From positions 1 to 50,750 of the forward strand of contig JAYKXP010000239.1 of the NCBI GenBank assembly GCA_037176845.1: DNA of 50,750 nucleotides. Direction: 5' to 3'. Positions 1 through 12,047 of the stretch are shown in pieces (positions within the stretch are counted from its first letter, which is position 1; each line of letters begins with the position of its first letter). The position numbers were made by a program, and so were the translations under genes. Under the pieces are notes generated by a model. The model was not told the origin of the DNA, searched no databases, and worked only from the letters and a program-made list of their open reading frames with translations. The DNA comes from Paramarasmius palmivorus (Eukaryota > Basidiomycota > Agaricomycetes > Agaricales > Marasmiaceae).

Positions 1-600
1 CGTACCACACCTTGTGGTTATCAATGACATGTAAGGTTCCATTTCTACTCCTTTCCCGAGACATTGACATGCCCTTCCTCGCTGAGGGGTGTGTGGAACC
101 CAGAAACTTGTTAGCTTTAATCCAGTCAACACGGAAGGGGGGGATTTCATCGAAGAACTGATCATAGTCTGAGTCAGGTAAGACGGCAGTGCGAGTCAGG
201 GGATGTCTGGTGGTATGGTTTTGTCTTTCGGAGATACAGAATTACACCAGCTGATCGTTATTTCGGGGCCAATATCCAGATCCCACAACGGACGTTGAAG
301 GCTAGCGTAATGATTCATTGGTAAAGAAATCCGATAAATAAGTAGATATCTACATGACACCAGCAATAAGAACGACATTCAGAAACCGAGAGAAATTGTA
401 TAAACCAAACACAATAAAGTCCCAATCCTGTAATAAATACCCTGAGTTGATAGGCGACCTCTACAGATCCTCAGGAGCCAGAGCTCGTAAGCTGGACATA
501 ACTCGTCCCCAAGCCAGCTGTATTCTATGCTCACTTTAGTGACCCTGACTGCTTAAATGATGCAATCAGATGCAGAAAACCCCCACACCACACCACCCAA
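1..600. other. No recognisable gene
   Basis: Only short open frames without recognisable motifs are present. The stretch lies downstream of the laccase relic on its minus strand. I see no tRNA, repeat or clear promoter here. Confidence 0.4.
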
Positions 601-609
601 CCCGATACT

Positions 610-2700
610 CAGTGGAACGGTATCAACCCACTCCGTCCAGTCACTTCTCTTCGGCGAAAGACAACAGCAAGTCCACTAGGCGTGGGAGCTCAGCAAGGAC
701 AATTTCCGTTCCCAGATATAGTTTCTAACGTTACACTTGTGATGCCATCCCGAAGTGCAGTGAGGAACAAGGGCCAGGGTTATCCACGGTAGATACAAGA
801 ATCGGAAGTAACGTTATCGCCTCCCTTTGCCAGAGTACCAACATCGCGGCGAACAGGGTTAGCGTAATTATAGGTATCCGATCCTGCAACGCGAACCAAT
901 CGAAGCATGCTGTTGGAGAGACATTCAACGGAGTCCAAAGTCAGAACTCAAAAACTTACACCGTGACTATTGCATGGGGAGCTCGAAACTTTGACCCTCC
1001 CCCGGTTAATAGCTGACTTCAATGCTAGATTTGGCCGGATCCCAGTTCATTGACCGGTTGCTTGAGGTAGTAAGCTGCGGTTTCAGGGCACCATCAAGAC
1101 TTGCATAAGAAACAGGAAGAGGAGGTTGAATAAACATATTCCACGTCATGATAGCAAAGTGATCACGGACTGTAACATTCACCAGCCTTAGTCCACGGAC
1201 AGAGGATGCAAGAATGGAAATGTTACAGTTACTGATATGCAAGTTCAAGCAAAGTCCAACACCACCTGGGATGGCCTCACCAGTGAGGCACCGAGGATTC
1301 TCGATAGGGTGAAGGCTCAGCCTCGTTGAGCATGTTGTCAGGGGCTCCTTGGAGGCAACAAAGCTTGGACAGATTATTCGCTGGTTCGGCTTTGGTTGCA
1401 CCAATATAGCGAAGAAATGGCAGGAATTGATGCACCGTTGAACGTTATCGCCGATGGAAGGGACGGCGCGGACCCAGTAGTTCCGACAGTGATTGGCTTC
1501 AAGCTAGAAAGAGCGGAAAAGCGGAGCAGAATAGTTCCAAGAGTAGCAAACCGCGTGCCTCAGCCTATGACCAGCTAGTCTAACGCCCATGACCTATTGA
1601 AAGGGCTGTCAGTGATATGATTTTTCTTTTTGGACGAAAGGCCAATACCCACCGATGAAGGATACGAAGTCCGTTCATTGTAATGGGCTCAGGTTTATAC
1701 TGTCCTCGCTTCGATGAAAGTCCGAGCAAGAAAGTTGAGCATCACCCGAAATGGAGCAAATAGAGCTTACATAGCCCCCCACCATGCGTTGTCGATGGAG
1801 AAAATGTAGTCCGGTTCACAGGCTGGCGTTGAACCAAAGCATACGATAACCTTGACCCGGATATCAGTTGGAATAGACTAAAAAGGCTAGGATGAAAGCT
1901 TGCCTCTTTCCACTGCTCCACTTGGAAAAAAAAAAAATCACTGCGAGCTAGTAGCACCGCCCTTTTCCACCTGAGGGCATGTCAGTGTCATGCAGACCGG
2001 TATTATGTAAAGAAACTCACCGTCCACCCGAGACCGCTTGATTGAAGCGCTAGAGTCTGGCGTCCTACAGAATATACCCCCATTAGCGGCGTTTAGAGGC
2101 TGGGTTTGAGGCACTCACGGATCCACGGGTGTCTTTGCCATCTCGTGATTACCAATAGCCAAAGTGATGACTGTGGATTCTAAAAGCCAAAATTGTGATT
2201 TAGAAGCAGCACTGGGAAAGTTTCGTACATCAATAGAATGTACATATCCTTGTACGGATCTTGTGGATCATAGATGACATAGCGCACGAAGTCCATCACA
2301 ATACTGCGTCGCACTAAGCATTCGAGACAAGTCAGACCACAGCTGTCGATCTAACTATATAGATTACGCACAGAGGTGAGAATGATACCGAAGTTCCTGC
2401 CTGTTCCCTAACCGGAGGAAAATCGTAACAGAAACTGGTGCCAGGGGGGATTGGCATTGGTTCACGTAAGGTAGGGGGGGGCATGGTCCGTCAGCCCAAT
2501 TTGTGTGAGCCTGCAGAACCCGTGACAATGCTATGTACTCATAATCAGAAAAAAAGGCTTGGAATGCAGAGAATCCTGCTTAAGATACTGGTAGACTGCA
2601 ACATTGTGTTTGTCGTCCAATTTTATGTGACTGACTTTGTTCTTCAAGCTATCGCCTGTATACGTATCAGTGCCGTCGTATGCGCATGGCAGAGAAAATG
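610..2700 (-). pseudogene. Decayed laccase (multicopper oxidase) gene
   Basis: Laccases oxidise phenols with four copper ions and are secreted in basidiomycetes. Reading the minus strand from 2700 down, their landmarks occur in the right order but in changing frames. There is an HCHG version of the HWHG copper motif (2519-2530), NWADGP (2486-2502), YHSH (2376-2387) and QYCDGLR (2286-2306). Then come STVIT (about 2185), CEPDYIFSIDN (1788-1820), NYWVRAVPSIGDN (about 1445-1485), TYNYANPVRRDVG (838-875), a DNPGP stretch (about 761-790) and LAVVFAEE (646-674). Short GT..AG introns are still visible. In-frame stops, several single-base shifts, the W-to-C change in the first copper motif and the garbled HLHGH and HCH sites mark it as inactive. 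The signal-peptide exon was not found. The family call is firm; the exact ends are approximate. Confidence 0.8.
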
Positions 2701-4745
2701 AATCCTACACCCTCATTCCCGCACGATGAGCGGGCCCAGTGGTGTTTCCACAGCGAGACTGAGCTGTGCGGACTGAACCAATCAGGGCTGACGGGGCCAT
2801 GGATATCCCAAAGTCAGCTTGGGACCACCTCTCCCTTGCCTACGCGGCATTCAGAGTGCGACTGTGCAGGCAAGAAGAACGAAGGAATGAAGGTTTGGAG
2901 TCGTGCCATTGGATCGGAGTTCTGGGGAGATGGTCGATGAGGCAAATGAGCGTGACGCCACACGCCAGTCGCCGATATACCTAGTTGAAAGTAGGATGCT
3001 TAGCAACGCAAAGAAGTGGCTGTCAAGCAGACGTCAAACTCACAACACTCCACCAATGTCATCTCGCGAGATAACATTCAGGGGGTGGAAGTACTGAACG
3101 GTATGTTAAATTGAATGCATTGTCGAGAGGCAATTCAGCGTTCCTGCCGGCATTCCCACAACCGGCCAGCAGCGTTTGTTGCGTTTGTTTGTTTGCCGCG
3201 TGGCCTCGATGCGTAGCAAGAACCATTGTGTGTTGATCATGATGTGACCAGTCGTTTACGACATGCTCCATGGAAGCTCCATGTTACCAGTCAGTGATTT
3301 CCTTGCAAAAGAGTTATCGGGCCGGAAGAAAGCATCTCGGGCGGAGGGTGAAAATACGAAGTATCCCTAGGAGATGCGCTCTGACCAGAAAATGGTGAGG
3401 ATTCACGTCCACAGAAGACAATAAGCACTTACAGAAGGTTGCATATTGAATTCAATGTCAGGGGACGTGACTCCTACATCACGGGGCAAACGGTAGCACC
3501 TATATTATGCCCGTGTACCGGACGTCACAGATGTATCGGGTAGGTTTCCCTGACCGAAAAGATACGACTTGCCGTGGCTATCATAGCAACAGAAACTTCG
3601 ATGGATTTGCAAGCAGAAGAGCGAAAAAATCCCCCAACGAATCGGATAATCGCGAATCAGGCAAACAAAAGCAACGCCTTCCAGGGTCCACGTCCACCAT
3701 AAAAGAGTGTGCCCAATCATCTAGAGAACTTATTAGCCAAAATGTGGATGCTAGACATGTCAAAACACGCACAATGATCGTCATTGTTTCTGGTTTCAAA
3801 GCTATGTATTGCGTACTACTAGCCTTGCATTCTCGTACATGTTTCCACAGACCCATCCCACGCACTCCCCGGTGATTAGTGCAGCCGTCAAGCTTGCTAA
3901 AAATAAACTCGAGTTAAGCCTAGTTAAGCCCGGATATCGTTCCTCATGTTCGTTTCCGAATAGCGACTGGCAAAAGACTCAGCCTGTAGAAGTCGACCAC
4001 ATCCAGCAATCTACTCACCGGCAATGAATCTCTTTGTGCAGGTAATGATATAGCGTCGACTGTGCCGTCCTCCAGTCTGGAGAGAATATATTATGGCTGG
4101 AAAACTTGGGGCGGATTGTCAACAGACGAAAAGGAAAGGCGAAGTGCATTCAGAATCAATGTCAACGACACGATGGGACAGTTTCGTGGCTGTGCTGTAC
4201 GAGGAGTAGATCACGTGTGCAGTTTCTTCCTTGATATCCTTCTTGACCACTGACGCCCATGTCCCTCACATACACGCTACATTCAGCATCGATCAATCTA
4301 GGTAGCGGTTCTCCCGCCTTACAAACACCTCGAATGGATCAAATCGACCGCTGTTGTGTCGTCAATCGAGAATGATGTAGACTGGATTTGCAGGGAATGT
4401 ATTGCCTCGACTCCAATACGACAGCCTCGGGAATTATCTCATCCATTTGGCAGGTGCTCAGCCTCATAGCGCTCAACACCTTATTTGGTACGCGGCCGAC
4501 GTGCATCCGCGAAGTAAAACTCATCCAATGACCAGTTCGTTGGTCAGATTCTTCGCCACACTCAAATCCTGCTGACCTCCATGCCTTCACAGGTTCTACT
4601 CACATGAAACGATGTTGTAAATCTCATCGAAGCAGCGGGATCAGGTTTAGCTTAAAAGCCTCATCCTTCGCTCTCAACTTCTTCAGCAAACAACAACTTC
4701 TCTGATCTTCATCTCATATTCAACACAACACATTCCGCAACAACC
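2701..4745. other. Intergenic, no recognisable gene
   Basis: Several frames of 60-120 codons overlap on both strands but none shows a known motif or a convincing intron pattern. The last ~100 bp are pyrimidine- and CAACA-rich with a TTAAAAG motif near 4650, like a basidiomycete core promoter and 5' leader for the GST relic that follows. Confidence 0.35.
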
Positions 4746-5632
4746 ATGGTTTTGAAACTCTACGGAACTATCCACTCTCCTTGCGCGCCACCACTCGTGT
4801 CATGATTGTTTTTGCACGAGAAACAAATCCAATACGAGTTGATCAATGTTGACCTTTGCCAAGGGTGAGCAACAGACAGCTCCTCATCTTGCGAAGCAAC
4901 CTTCGGACAGGTTCCTATCCTCGTAAGTAGAGCTAAATCCCCTGTTCTTGTCTGCCTTCTCAGCCCGTTTTAGGATGACAATACGGCTTCATTCTCTATG
5001 AATCCGCGCCATCTGCCGCTATGTCGCTATCAAGTACGCCAACCAAGGGACCAAGCTCGTTCCCGACCCCACCAAAGACGGCCTTGAGGCTTTGGCTCTC
5101 TTCGAGCAAGCTGCGTCAATCGAAACGAGTGACTTCGACTGGTTCACTGCGAAGGCTGTGTACGAGAACGTCTTCAAGCGGTAAGAGGACGTCATTCGAT
5201 CTTTCACGGCCGGCGCTGATTGTCATCTTGCAGCTTCCACGGCGAGACACCCGACCCGAAAATCTTCAGCGAGTTGATTCAAGGGCTGGAAGGAAAGCTC
5301 AAGGTCTATGAAGTCATCCTTGGCAAGCAAAAGTATCTCGCCGGTGATGTGGGTCTACAGCGTGTTCCGTATTTCTTCCTTTCGCTGATTGCAACTTGGG
5401 TATAGAACCTCACTCTCGCCGACTTGTTCCACCTCTCTTACGGCTCTATGCTGGATATTGCTGGAAGCGACATCATGTCCAAGCAAGGACCTAACGTGAC
5501 TCGGTAAGCAGTCATTCACTCTCCACTTAGGGTATTCTCTGATTCTTTGTATCTCTCAATAGCTGGTGGAAGGAGATCAGCTCCAGGCCTTCCTGGCAGA
5601 AGACCGTCGAAATGGGCGCTTTGAACTTCTAA
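4746..5632 (+). pseudogene. Frameshifted glutathione S-transferase (phi-like)
   Basis: The gene would encode a ~215-aa cytosolic GST, which conjugates glutathione to electrophiles. The N-terminal thioredoxin fold is recognisable (KLYGTIHSPCA, then LHEKQIQYELINVDL). The all-alpha C-terminal domain shows LVPDPTKDGLEALALFEQAA, YLAGD followed by LTLADLFHLSYGS, and a terminal RWWKEISSRPSW. Introns at 4923-4973, 5181-5233, 5349-5405 and 5504-5562 all have GT..AG ends, and exons 3-5 stay open. Exon 1 and the start of exon 2 are broken. There is a one-base loss after SPCA, a gain before LHEK, a gain before AKGEQ, a loss near QPFGQ and another loss in the ESRAI region. The gains and losses nearly cancel, but in-frame TGA codons result. 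Sequencing error cannot be excluded; five indels in ~300 bp argue for decay. Confidence 0.75.
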
Positions 5633-7777
5633 AAGTGTTTCCCTCAGATTGTATCATAGGTATGGAATCAACAATATGACATGTGTCCGAGTTTCGGATG
5701 AACGTGAATCATTCCTGCTGTCGTACCCTTTACCCCTGGCAAGCTGTGAGGCAATCGCTCAAGTTACGCTGTATGTACGATGCTATTTACTACTCCGGGG
5801 GTGTACAGTACGGCGGCGTTTGGGTTTGTGCATGTACCAGAGGGTACATGGTTGCAAGCGACCTGATAGATAGCAATGGTAGTTACATGGAGATGAAAAA
5901 GGTAAAGATAGTGGAAGAGAAACTTGTAGCTTACGGTTCTTTGGTTACATTGCGGCGCATCCATGGTGTCAATTACTCCCGATTTAGCTCAGCCGACCTT
6001 CGAACCGACCTGTGAGGATATCATAGGAGTTGATGTGCCCGTGTGAGATCCCGTAGAGTATATATCTGGTGCAGCGTCTTTCTAGCCGGTCTTTTGAACG
6101 AGGGTAATGGATATCTGGTCTCCGCCAAGACGATCGTCTTGGTGATACACCTCGTGAGGAACGTGAGTGCGTTGGAAAGTGGTTTCTGTACACTCGCAAC
6201 TTGAATGAGAGATACCAAAACGAATAATTTGAAAGTGAATCAAGAAGGATAATGGAATAGGAACGGTAAGATGGTGCATTAAAGTTGGTATAATTTTCAT
6301 GAAATGTCGCACATTTGTTGAGCCCATCTTGCCCAGCGCCTCAAAGCCTCGTCGTCTCCATATTTTGCCCTTCCTTTCAATGATGTAAGTCGTTGCTGCA
6401 TGCACAATGTGAACGTGAGCTTGGAAATCTGGATAGACGTACAACAACCTTACGTTCGCTGACATGGATAGGGTGTAATATACATTGGAGAGAAGAGTGC
6501 CGTCCTTGATCTGGATTCTTTGCCTTTGGTCTCCAAGACTATTAAGATGGATTCGGATGATTGTCGGATGAATGGACGTCAAGCGAGTGCTGACTAAGTA
6601 TTCGAGCCTGTTCAGATACTCAGACTGGGAAAATTCCCGCGCGTCTGGTCGTATTCCTTGACGTCGACTCCGTCAGGACTCAGTCGACGTCTCAACTCTT
6701 CGTTACCGTGTCGCGATAGAGTGTGGTTTGCACGACCATACCAAAGCACAACCTCAATTTCGTCTTCAAGAATAGGTCATAGAAACAGCTACATCCCTAC
6801 CGTATTCTGGGATTTGATTCTGAACTTCGGGGGAATACTGTATGTGCAGCCCTCACTTTCTTCGCGTTCATACCGCCGCGAAATTGACCGCTTGTACATC
6901 TCAGGTTCCCATACATGCTTCTTGACGATGAACACTAGAGGAATCTCGCGGCATGGATATTAGCGATATTGGCCCTGGTCGGTGGTTTACAGACCATTGA
7001 AGCTGGGATACTCCACAGGTGTGTTATCGAGATATCTTGTTCGTTGGGATCAAACTGACTAGTTTATGTTGAACCGTAAGACATTAGAACGTGGAGCGCC
7101 TTTCTAGTAGCGGCGACACCAGCAGCTAACTAGCACTAAGCATGGAAACTGATTGACGGCTAGGAAGTAGAATGACGGACCAGCGACTACCCCAGCCCTC
7201 CGCCTGAGCATGTTCGATAATAGCTATTTCTCAACTCCGATTCCAGCAATGGTCTGTCGAATGATTCAAGTGGGCGATTCTAGAAAAACGAAGGCAGTCC
7301 GGTGAGCCCCATAGACATCATTAAACAAGTAATCAACTCATGCACAGCTTCCAGGTATTGTTTGGCGCTGGGATTATCAAGTTTATCGATTGTGGAACTT
7401 GTACAGCTCAACAGCTTTCACCTTAGAGGTCTCATGATTGCCCTCGTATACGATCGTTACACGCTGTACATTTAGATGAGATCCAAATGCCCAAGGAATC
7501 TGACGTATAATCCACATGAAGAAAATCATTCTCAATTCTATCCTATGTTGCGCGAACGCTGCACGGTCACCCCTTTTGGACGCTCTAATTCCGATACTTC
7601 CGAAGAGGGATATCAGGAAAAAGAAGCCAATGATGAACTTACATCTGTTGGTGGATCTCAACTCGTTTGGCGCCGGGGGCACATTTGCAGCTTTCTTCGA
7701 ACTGGGACTCGGATGTACTGCTAGCTCAACAGCTTTCCATCTTGCTCGAACCCCTTCAGTCCAACCCTCGCTGAACA
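5633..7777. other. Intergenic with an unassigned ORF and possible gene relics
   Basis: The longest frame is on the minus strand at 6082-6582 (166 codons). It has no motif I recognise and may be chance. On the plus strand around 6955-7030 a hydrophobic run (AWILAILALVGGLQTIEAG) followed by a GT donor looks like one exon of a multi-pass membrane protein, but no neighbouring exons could be joined. Near 7100-7160 the words GCGGCGACACC and CATGGAAACTGA recur as in exon 3 of the next gene, perhaps a small duplicated scrap. Confidence 0.3.
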
Positions 7778-9088
7778 ATGTCGAACGCAGTTGTTCCACA
7801 GTCCAATATCGATCCCCTCCAGCTTTGTGACCGTCTTGCGAAAGTGGTGAGTACTACTTACTTTCATGAGAATTTGGAGGCTCAATATACTCTTGTCACA
7901 GTACGAATCCCCTAATGTGTCGGATAGAAGGAAGGAGATGGTCAAGTCGGCAGCGGAGATGATCGTCAGCGTGCTCGAGAATCAGGTTAACCCAGGCTCT
8001 GGTCATGTTTTGGATCCTGCACTACTTCAGTCGTTTTATCGGTACGTTTGACTAGTATTCCTCTTTTCTTATAACTTCTGAGCTGTGGACAGTGCTGTTC
8101 AAACGCTTTCAAACGACCTGGAAAGCCCGAGCCGCTTTCGAGCTATTGCTGCAGCGGCGACACCGAGAGAAAGGATCAACGCATGGAAACTGAAGAAGGC
8201 TTATTCGGCTCTGAAAGTATGTTCTATTCTGTCTGCTCGCTTGAATCAACTACTCACCGTCTGCCCCGTAGTTGCCCAAACCCAAAGTTCAGAGTCAGAA
8301 CACAGTGAGCAGGAGCGCAGCTCTCACCACCGTCGAGCATACTGCTACAGCTATGGCTATAATCGGTGATACCGCTCCGATATTGTCGCCGATGAAAGCT
8401 GTGGCAATGGGGCTGACAAAGATTGTCGAGCTCGCAAAGGTGCCTTGTTACCTCCTCTATACAGCATCTCGAATTGACCTGACCAATACGTGTTACGTGT
8501 AGACCGCAGAAGGCAACAAGGAAGAAGCGGCTAGGCTCGGTGAACATGCCGAGGCGATGAAGAAACGTATCATTGAGCGCATGAAAGGTCTTCCCAGAGA
8601 GATTTCTGCTACACTCGAAAAGGATTGTCAGACATTGAAGAGGTATGTCCCAGCCCTCTCCTTGTCGGATTACTCTGACTGACAGCCTTTAAAGCGCACT
8701 CGATGACATTGAAGTCAAACTTGGCGGGATGCAGCCTCGACAACAAAGTTATCGGCACCTTCTCAAAGACATGTTCTTCGCAAAGGACAGGAAAGATAAT
8801 CTGACACAGCTGAGGGGACAGTTGAATGAAGCGTTTCAAAGCTTCTTGGTACGTCTTTTCTTTTGGGCTCGGTGTGTTTTCCCAAAATTGATAGTTATTC
8901 AGGTTGACAATGCTCTAGCTATACGAATTGCATTGTCTAACCGCAATCACAGTTGCTCAAGATTAAAGGTACAACAAATCCTTAGAAAACGTGGTGTTGA
9001 CGCTGCCGTAGGTCATTTGGGCAGGGGAAAGGGGAATCACTTTTTTTTTTTTAGAAGGCGCTCTCCTTTATTAGTTTACTCCGCATGA
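7778..9088 (+). CDS. Stand-alone MLKL-NTD/HeLo-like adaptor-domain protein
   Basis: The predicted product is 326 aa from seven exons (7778-7846, 7902-8041, 8093-8216, 8272-8439, 8503-8642, 8695-8848, 8903-9088). Every junction is GT..AG and in frame. The protein is almost wholly alpha-helical: a four-helix-like N-terminal part with a PMKAVAMGLTKIVELAKTAEGNKEEAARLG segment split over exons 4-5, then the long helices AEAMKKRIIERMKGLP and LDDIEVKLGGMQ. This matches the helical adaptor domain (MLKL-NTD-like, related to HeLo) that in agaric fungi precedes an NB-ARC/NACHT, kinase or repeat region in cell-death and NLR-type proteins. No nucleotide-binding or repeat region follows. After LNEAFQSFLVDNALAIRIA the frame runs into low-value sequence with a T12 tract and ends at 9088. 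It may be a truncated receptor or a real single-domain partner. The start was chosen as the first ATG in frame with exon 2. Confidence 0.6.
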
Positions 9089-9479
9089 AGAGCGTCTGCA
9101 TTAGGCTCACCTAGTCGAGCATAGTCGGCTGTGCACGATCAACGTCAATACAGCACCACTGTATTGAGCCACATACACCGGTATAAGGTTTATCTAGTCA
9201 TCCCGCGTTGCGAAAGCGTGTCAAATAGTCTGAAGGGCAAGGTGATTTTTTGATAAGTCGTTTCGTTACACGGCAGACACGTACTAACGTCTAACTAGCG
9301 CGCTGACTCGAACGATTAGATCGATTGGACTAATGGGCGACCAAGTAGTTTCTACAACAATCGTTCGTTTCGTTTTTACGTATCTACAACACGGTACGGC
9401 ACGCAAGCATACTCTGACAAAAGTACAAAAAAGAAAAGACTACAGATCTATACCCTATCATCCCTATCATCGGCGGCGT
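9089..9479. other. Convergent intergenic spacer
   Basis: This lies between the 3' ends of the adaptor-domain gene (+) and eEF1B-gamma (-). I see no gene; it should hold the two 3' untranslated regions. Confidence 0.4.
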
Positions 9480-10978
9480 TTACTTGAACTGCAAAAACAT
9501 CATCAGCACACGTTGAGATCACGACACCAAAAAGCAAAAGCGAAACCACTCACGTTCTTGCCGTCAACCCACTCCTTCTCACCAACCTTCAAATCCCAAG
9601 CCAACGCACCCTCAAAGAAGCTCTTATCTGCCTCATTCCCAAACACATCTAGCTTCTTATACTCATACGACTCCCAATCCGGTGCAACGTTAACCACAGG
9701 CTCGACGTCTTGTCCTCTCACAATGAGAGCACCAGTGATGATGCTGTCGTTGGTCTTGCCGAGCACACCGACGGAACCGAATAGGTATTTTCGGGACGCT
9801 TCGAGACGGTTGAAGAACCCAGTGATTTGGTTGGATGACATGAATGTTTGGGTGAGTTCGGTTGGGTATTTGAAGGAGACGGAGTAGATTGAGAAGCCTT
9901 CTTTGTCGAAGCTACGCGCATGTATCAGTCAGTCAATGCTCGACGCGGATAAGAGGAAGAAAGGACGTACTTCTCATAGAACCACTCCAACGCACCCCCA
10001 GGACCCCTAGTATCCTTGTTGGAGTACGCTCGTTTCCAGTCTTCCAAGTTGAAGCTCGACTTTGGTAGATCGTCGAGTGGGTTCTTGACTTTAGGCTCTG
10101 CAGGTACGGCTGGCTCATCGTCGTCATCGTCCGCCTCCTTCTTGGGCTTCTCCTTCTTCTCAGCCTTGGGTGCAGCAGCAGGCTTAGGCTTCTCCTCCTT
10201 CTTGGGCGGCGTGAAAGCAATAGCCTTCTCAGCGTACTCCACGGTTCCAAAGATGTCCTTAACCTTTGGCTGGTTAACAACAGTCTCGAAATGCCTAATA
10301 ACAGCAACGAATTTGCTGCGCAACTCCTTATCCAACGTCGTCTGGACGGCTTTTTGGACAAACGACGCGAGAACGAGATCAGCGAGCGTGAGACGTTCAC
10401 CGACGAGGTAGGTGTTGGCGGTAAGGTGGGTGTTGAGCGTGGTTAGGGTACGTGAGAAACGTTCGATGAGTTGAGTGTGGATGGGTTTGCTGTAGGCGAG
10501 GACACCGCGGCACATCCATATTACCAAGGAAGAAGGAATGTCGAATTCGGTTTCGGCGAGATGAGACCATTGGTCTACAAGAGCGGATTCCTCGGGTGTA
10601 GTACCGAGAAGGTTGGCGTTGGGTGCCAAAGAAGCAACTAGCCAGCGTTTAGAATAGGTTTATAGATTAGCTTTTGATGACATACCATAACGCGCGATAG
10701 CGTATCCCTCAAACAACTTGAAAGCGCCATCTTTGCTCTCGAAAGCTGGGATTTTTCCGTGTGGGAATTTGGAGGTGAATTCGGAGGTTTTGTTGGTCTC
10801 GAAATGGACGTAATTAGAGGGGGTTGGGTCGAGGGTTAGCGAACCTAGGGCTGCGACTGCATTGATCTACGTGTCGTCAGCGAAAATTTTCTTGAATTCT
10901 TTGGAAAGAAATGACTGCACTTACGAGCTTGCCGGTAGCCTGGTAAGGAGTAGTGTACAGCGTTCCGATGGAGGACAT
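9480..10978 (-). CDS. Elongation factor 1B gamma subunit (eEF1B-gamma)
   Basis: This is the structural subunit of the eEF1B exchange complex that recharges eEF1A with GTP during cytosolic translation. Five exons (10925-10978, 10686-10866, 9971-10637, 9554-9911, 9480-9488) give an unbroken 422-aa protein, the usual family length. Residues 1-~80 form a GST N-domain (start [11 protein letters not shown]) and ~90-205 a GST C-domain ([33 protein letters not shown]). A Lys/Glu/Ala-rich linker with a five-Asp run spans ~222-262. The EF1G domain runs from [18 protein letters not shown] through the [17 protein letters not shown] region to the terminal EWVDGKNFK. The last exon codes only FK and stop, reached by a canonical intron after GKN. 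Head-to-head with it, 1.07 kb away, is a shortened paralogue. Confidence 0.93.
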
Positions 10979-12047
10979 GGTTGCTTTTTGGGTGTGGATG
11001 AAAGGGAAAGGAAAAAAGGATGAAAAAAGATGGAGAAGGCGTCGAGTCAAGTACTTTAGGGCAGGTCTTATCGATCCATCAATCAACATCAATCTTTTGA
11101 GTTATCGATCACGCGTCACGTTGCGATTTCGTGTGGGCACTGGGCGCTTAGAATCTGTATCTCTTTCTTCGAACCATATGCGAAGCAAATTTCCGACATG
11201 TAGCCTGTAGGTGAGCATCGAACAGGTCAGCGTAAGTCCTAGTATATTCGAAGCGAAGGGGGATGCTGAACGTAAAAAGTTCCGAGTCAAAGGGCAGAGG
11301 CTTGGAGATCCGACGGTTGCTTACCAACGGAGTCAAGCAAGCATTTCTGGAGCTTGAAAGTACTGGTTAAACATTAGGTTGAATCACCGGATTTTGGATG
11401 GGAAGACAGTAGGCTGTTGTGATTGATCCGTTGACACTTTTAGGACGCGTCTTGATCAGCATGGCGCATCAGCGCTAGCAGAAGAATACTCTGCTCGTCG
11501 TTCATGAAACTCACTATTCCGAAAATATGGCAGACACATTTGTCGATGTGAGTTAGTCAGACTGTTTCTTCAGTGTATCGTTGACGCGTTTATGTTGAGC
11601 AGATATGATAAAGGTACCGTGCCCCACTTATATAGGTCTTAAGGAGAACCTGATCCCCAGAGAACAGCGCATGGGCTCGTATCGTGATGCATGATGAGCA
11701 TACATGTTCCCAGAATCTGTGAGAACGGAGCAGACAATCTATCTTACCTTCAAGTTCAACACTCCAGGGAAGTTCCTTGATAAAAGGCGTTACAGATGGA
11801 TGACAATATAAGACCTGCCATGTTGTATTGCTGTTCACGCACCCAAAAAAATCGCTGTCTGAATCCCGATAGTGGAACGAAAAGAAGGTACATAGGTTCT
11901 GTCTGATACACTTTGTCTATTAACCAATCGGATTCGTGCCGATATGAAAAACGAAATCAATCTTCCATTTCAGGAAACCTACTAAAGCTTGACTCAACGC
12001 CTTCTCAGCGCTATTCAGGCCTTCTCTCTCACACCCAAAACCCAAAC
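10979..12047. promoter_or_regulatory. Divergent intergenic region between the two eEF1B-gamma copies
   Basis: These 1069 bp must hold the promoters of both divergent copies. No matching TATA box is obvious on either side. The leader just before 12048 is rich in CTTCTC and CACACCCAAAACCC, typical of a fungal 5' UTR. No gene is visible. Confidence 0.4.

Noticed and set aside
6082..6582. 166-codon minus frame as a gene
   Set aside because: No family motif, no convincing splice context and no conserved partner; kept only as an unassigned frame.
10016..10411. 131-codon plus-strand frame over eEF1B-gamma
   Set aside because: Antisense shadow of the Lys/Glu-rich linker and GST C-domain of a clear gene.
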